Position numbers and translations under genes: made by a program
Notes under the pieces: model-generated
Databases searched by the model: none
Told to the model about the DNA's origin: nothing
What the model saw: the letters and a program-made list of their open reading frames with translations, nothing else
Shown: in pieces, positions 63,008 through 64,000 of the stretch
Position numbering within the stretch: the stretch's first letter is position 1
Layout of the letters: each line of letters starts with the position of its first letter
NCBI RefSeq assembly: GCF_004359985.1
Contig: NZ_SMRO01000001.1
Coordinates: 1,054,001-1,118,000, forward strand
Direction of reading: 5' to 3'
Source: Paraburkholderia flava
GTDB lineage: Bacteria; Pseudomonadota; Gammaproteobacteria; Burkholderiales; Burkholderiaceae
DNA: 64,000 nucleotides

Positions 63008-63829
63008 ATGCGTCATCACACTCTGCAGGACACACTGCCCGGCCTTGAGTCCGAGCCCGATGAACTCGACGCAGACGGACGCGGCAAGACATCGGTGGAG
63101 CGGCCGTCGATCGCACCGATGGAATCGATCAGCCGACGCGTCGACGCACTCGACTGGTCGCACATCGACGGCGATCTCGACCAGCACGGCTGCGCACAGC
63201 TCCCCGGATTGCTGACGCCGCGCGAATGCCGCGCACTCGCCGCGCTGTATCCGCAAGACGCGCTGTTTCGCAGCCGTGTCGTGATGGCGCGGCACGGCTT
63301 CGGACGCGGCGAATACCGGTACTTCGACTATCCGCTGCCCGACGCGATCGGCGCGTTGCGCGAGACGTTTTATCCGCATCTCGCGCCGGTCGCGAATCGC
63401 TGGAACGACACGATGGGAATCGATGTGCGCTACCCCGCTACGCACGCCGCGTTTCTGCGACGCTGCCACGCAGCGGGCCAGCGCCGCGCGACGCCGCTGA
63501 TCCTGCAATACGGCACCGACGACTACAACTGCCTGCATCAGGATCTCTACGGCGAGCACGTGTTTCCGCTGCAGGTCGCGATCCTGCTGTCGGCGCCCGG
63601 CGACGATTTCACCGGCGGCGAATTCGCGATTACGGAGCAGCGTCCGCGCATGCAGTCGCGCGTGGAAGTCGTGCCGCTGAATCAGGGCGATGCGGTGATT
63701 TTCGCGGTGCATCATCGGCCGGTGCAGGGTACGCGCGGGTCGTATCGCGTGAATTTGCGGCACGGCGTGAGCCGGCTGCGCTCGGGGCAGCGGCATACGC
63801 TCGGGGTGATTTTTCACGACGCGCAGTAG
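63008..63829 (+). CDS. 2-oxoglutarate/Fe(II)-dependent oxygenase
   Basis: The protein has 273 residues from MRHHTLQDTLPG; an earlier ATG (62954) adds unlikely sequence. The double-stranded beta-helix is seen in the second half. Fe(II) ligands His177 and Asp179 are in CLHQDLYGEH, a distal His near 235 is in VIFAVHHRPV, and an Arg for 2-oxoglutarate is in GTRGSYRVNLRHGVS. The YRYFDYPLPD segment in the first half is typical of a Burkholderia/Pseudomonas group of small oxygenases with unknown substrate. AlkB-like or prolyl-hydroxylase-like activity cannot be decided. Confidence 0.85.
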   Translation: MRHHTLQDTLPGLESEPDELDADGRGKTSVERPSIAPMESISRRVDALDWSHIDGDLDQHGCAQLPGLLTPRECRALAALYPQDALFRSRVVMARHGFGRGEYRYFDYPLPDAIGALRETFYPHLAPVANRWNDTMGIDVRYPATHAAFLRRCHAAGQRRATPLILQYGTDDYNCLHQDLYGEHVFPLQVAILLSAPGDDFTGGEFAITEQRPRMQSRVEVVPLNQGDAVIFAVHHRPVQGTRGSYRVNLRHGVSRLRSGQRHTLGVIFHDAQ

Positions 63830-63869
63830 CGGGTTTTATCCACGGCGTAGCGGGACGTCGCCGCTTCAT

Positions 63870-64000
63870 TTACGTGCGGCGCACGGGCACGACATCGGGC
63901 GCCGTGATCGCCAGTACCTCAGTGGCTTCGTTCAATGCCGCGCGTTCCTCGGCGGTGAGCGTGTCTGTCGTATGCGGCCACGCCGCCATCAGTTGCTCGA
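63870..64000 (-). CDS. 3' end of an unidentified gene
   Basis: An open frame enters from the right edge and ends at TAA (63872-63870). The visible 43 codons include EQLMAAWPHTTDTLTAEERA and end DVVPVRRT. The helix-forming, non-repetitive composition and G/C third positions look like real coding sequence. Too little is visible for a family. It is convergent with the oxygenase gene, with 40 bp between. Confidence 0.5.
   Translation of the reverse strand, partial: EQLMAAWPHTTDTLTAEERAALNEATEVLAITAPDVVPVRRT

Overview
The window reads as chromosomal DNA of a beta-proteobacterium of the Burkholderia/Paraburkholderia type. The support is high GC, strong G/C preference at third codon positions, short intergenic gaps, GTG/TTG starts behind good Shine-Dalgarno sites, and catabolic operons typical of soil and plant-associated Burkholderiaceae. 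I see no tRNA, rRNA, CRISPR array, transposase or phage gene. The assignment rests on protein resemblance and gene order only.

Layout. 1-1550: 5' part of a metallo-beta-lactamase-fold hydrolase and a small membrane protein. 1939-6290: an FrcBCA-type sugar ABC importer (binding protein, permease, single-domain ATPase) followed by a ROK regulator, with a candidate operator in front. 6300-12696: a bifunctional class A penicillin-binding protein, a zinc alcohol dehydrogenase with two GntR-like operator sites, and a secreted sedolisin (S53) peptidase. 13226-14506: an FAD oxidoreductase. 14640-20108: a quinate/shikimate catabolic cluster (TetR regulator, MFS transporter, shikimate/quinate dehydrogenase, type II dehydroquinase, QuiC dehydratase) leading to protocatechuate. 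20145-22253: a truncated epoxide hydrolase beside a TetR regulator, a small lipoprotein and a small unknown protein. 22275-29710: a trans-4-hydroxyproline catabolic cluster with four ATGA-overlapping genes, an AraC/PAS regulator, a divergent DapA-like deaminase and a solute-binding protein. 29862-35306: glutathione transferase, a decayed AhpD/CMD-like remnant, carboxylesterase, drug-type MFS pump, unknown protein and DoxX.

35557-36282 is a DeoR-type repressor. 36350-47733 is the most unusual block. A FecI-type sigma factor, FecR-type anti-sigma factor and STN-containing TonB-dependent receptor sit between two mirror-image cassettes. Each cassette is an S10 serine-carboxypeptidase lipoprotein followed by a small exported EF-hand-like protein. 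An S15-type lipoprotein peptidase is divergent from the left cassette.

48207-49778 is a second drug-type MFS pump. It is followed by a roughly 790-bp imperfect inverted repeat (49790-50577) lying between convergent genes. 50672-60458 is one long leftward operon for deoxyribose or deoxynucleoside use: DeoC aldolase, ALDH16-type double aldehyde dehydrogenase, RbsD/FucU mutarotase, PfkB kinase and a four-part ABC importer. Its probable repressor, DeoR, lies about 25 kb away. The right end carries a small membrane ORF, a SnoaL-like protein, an MmyB-type regulator, a GNAT acetyltransferase, a 2OG-Fe(II) oxygenase and a gene running off the edge.
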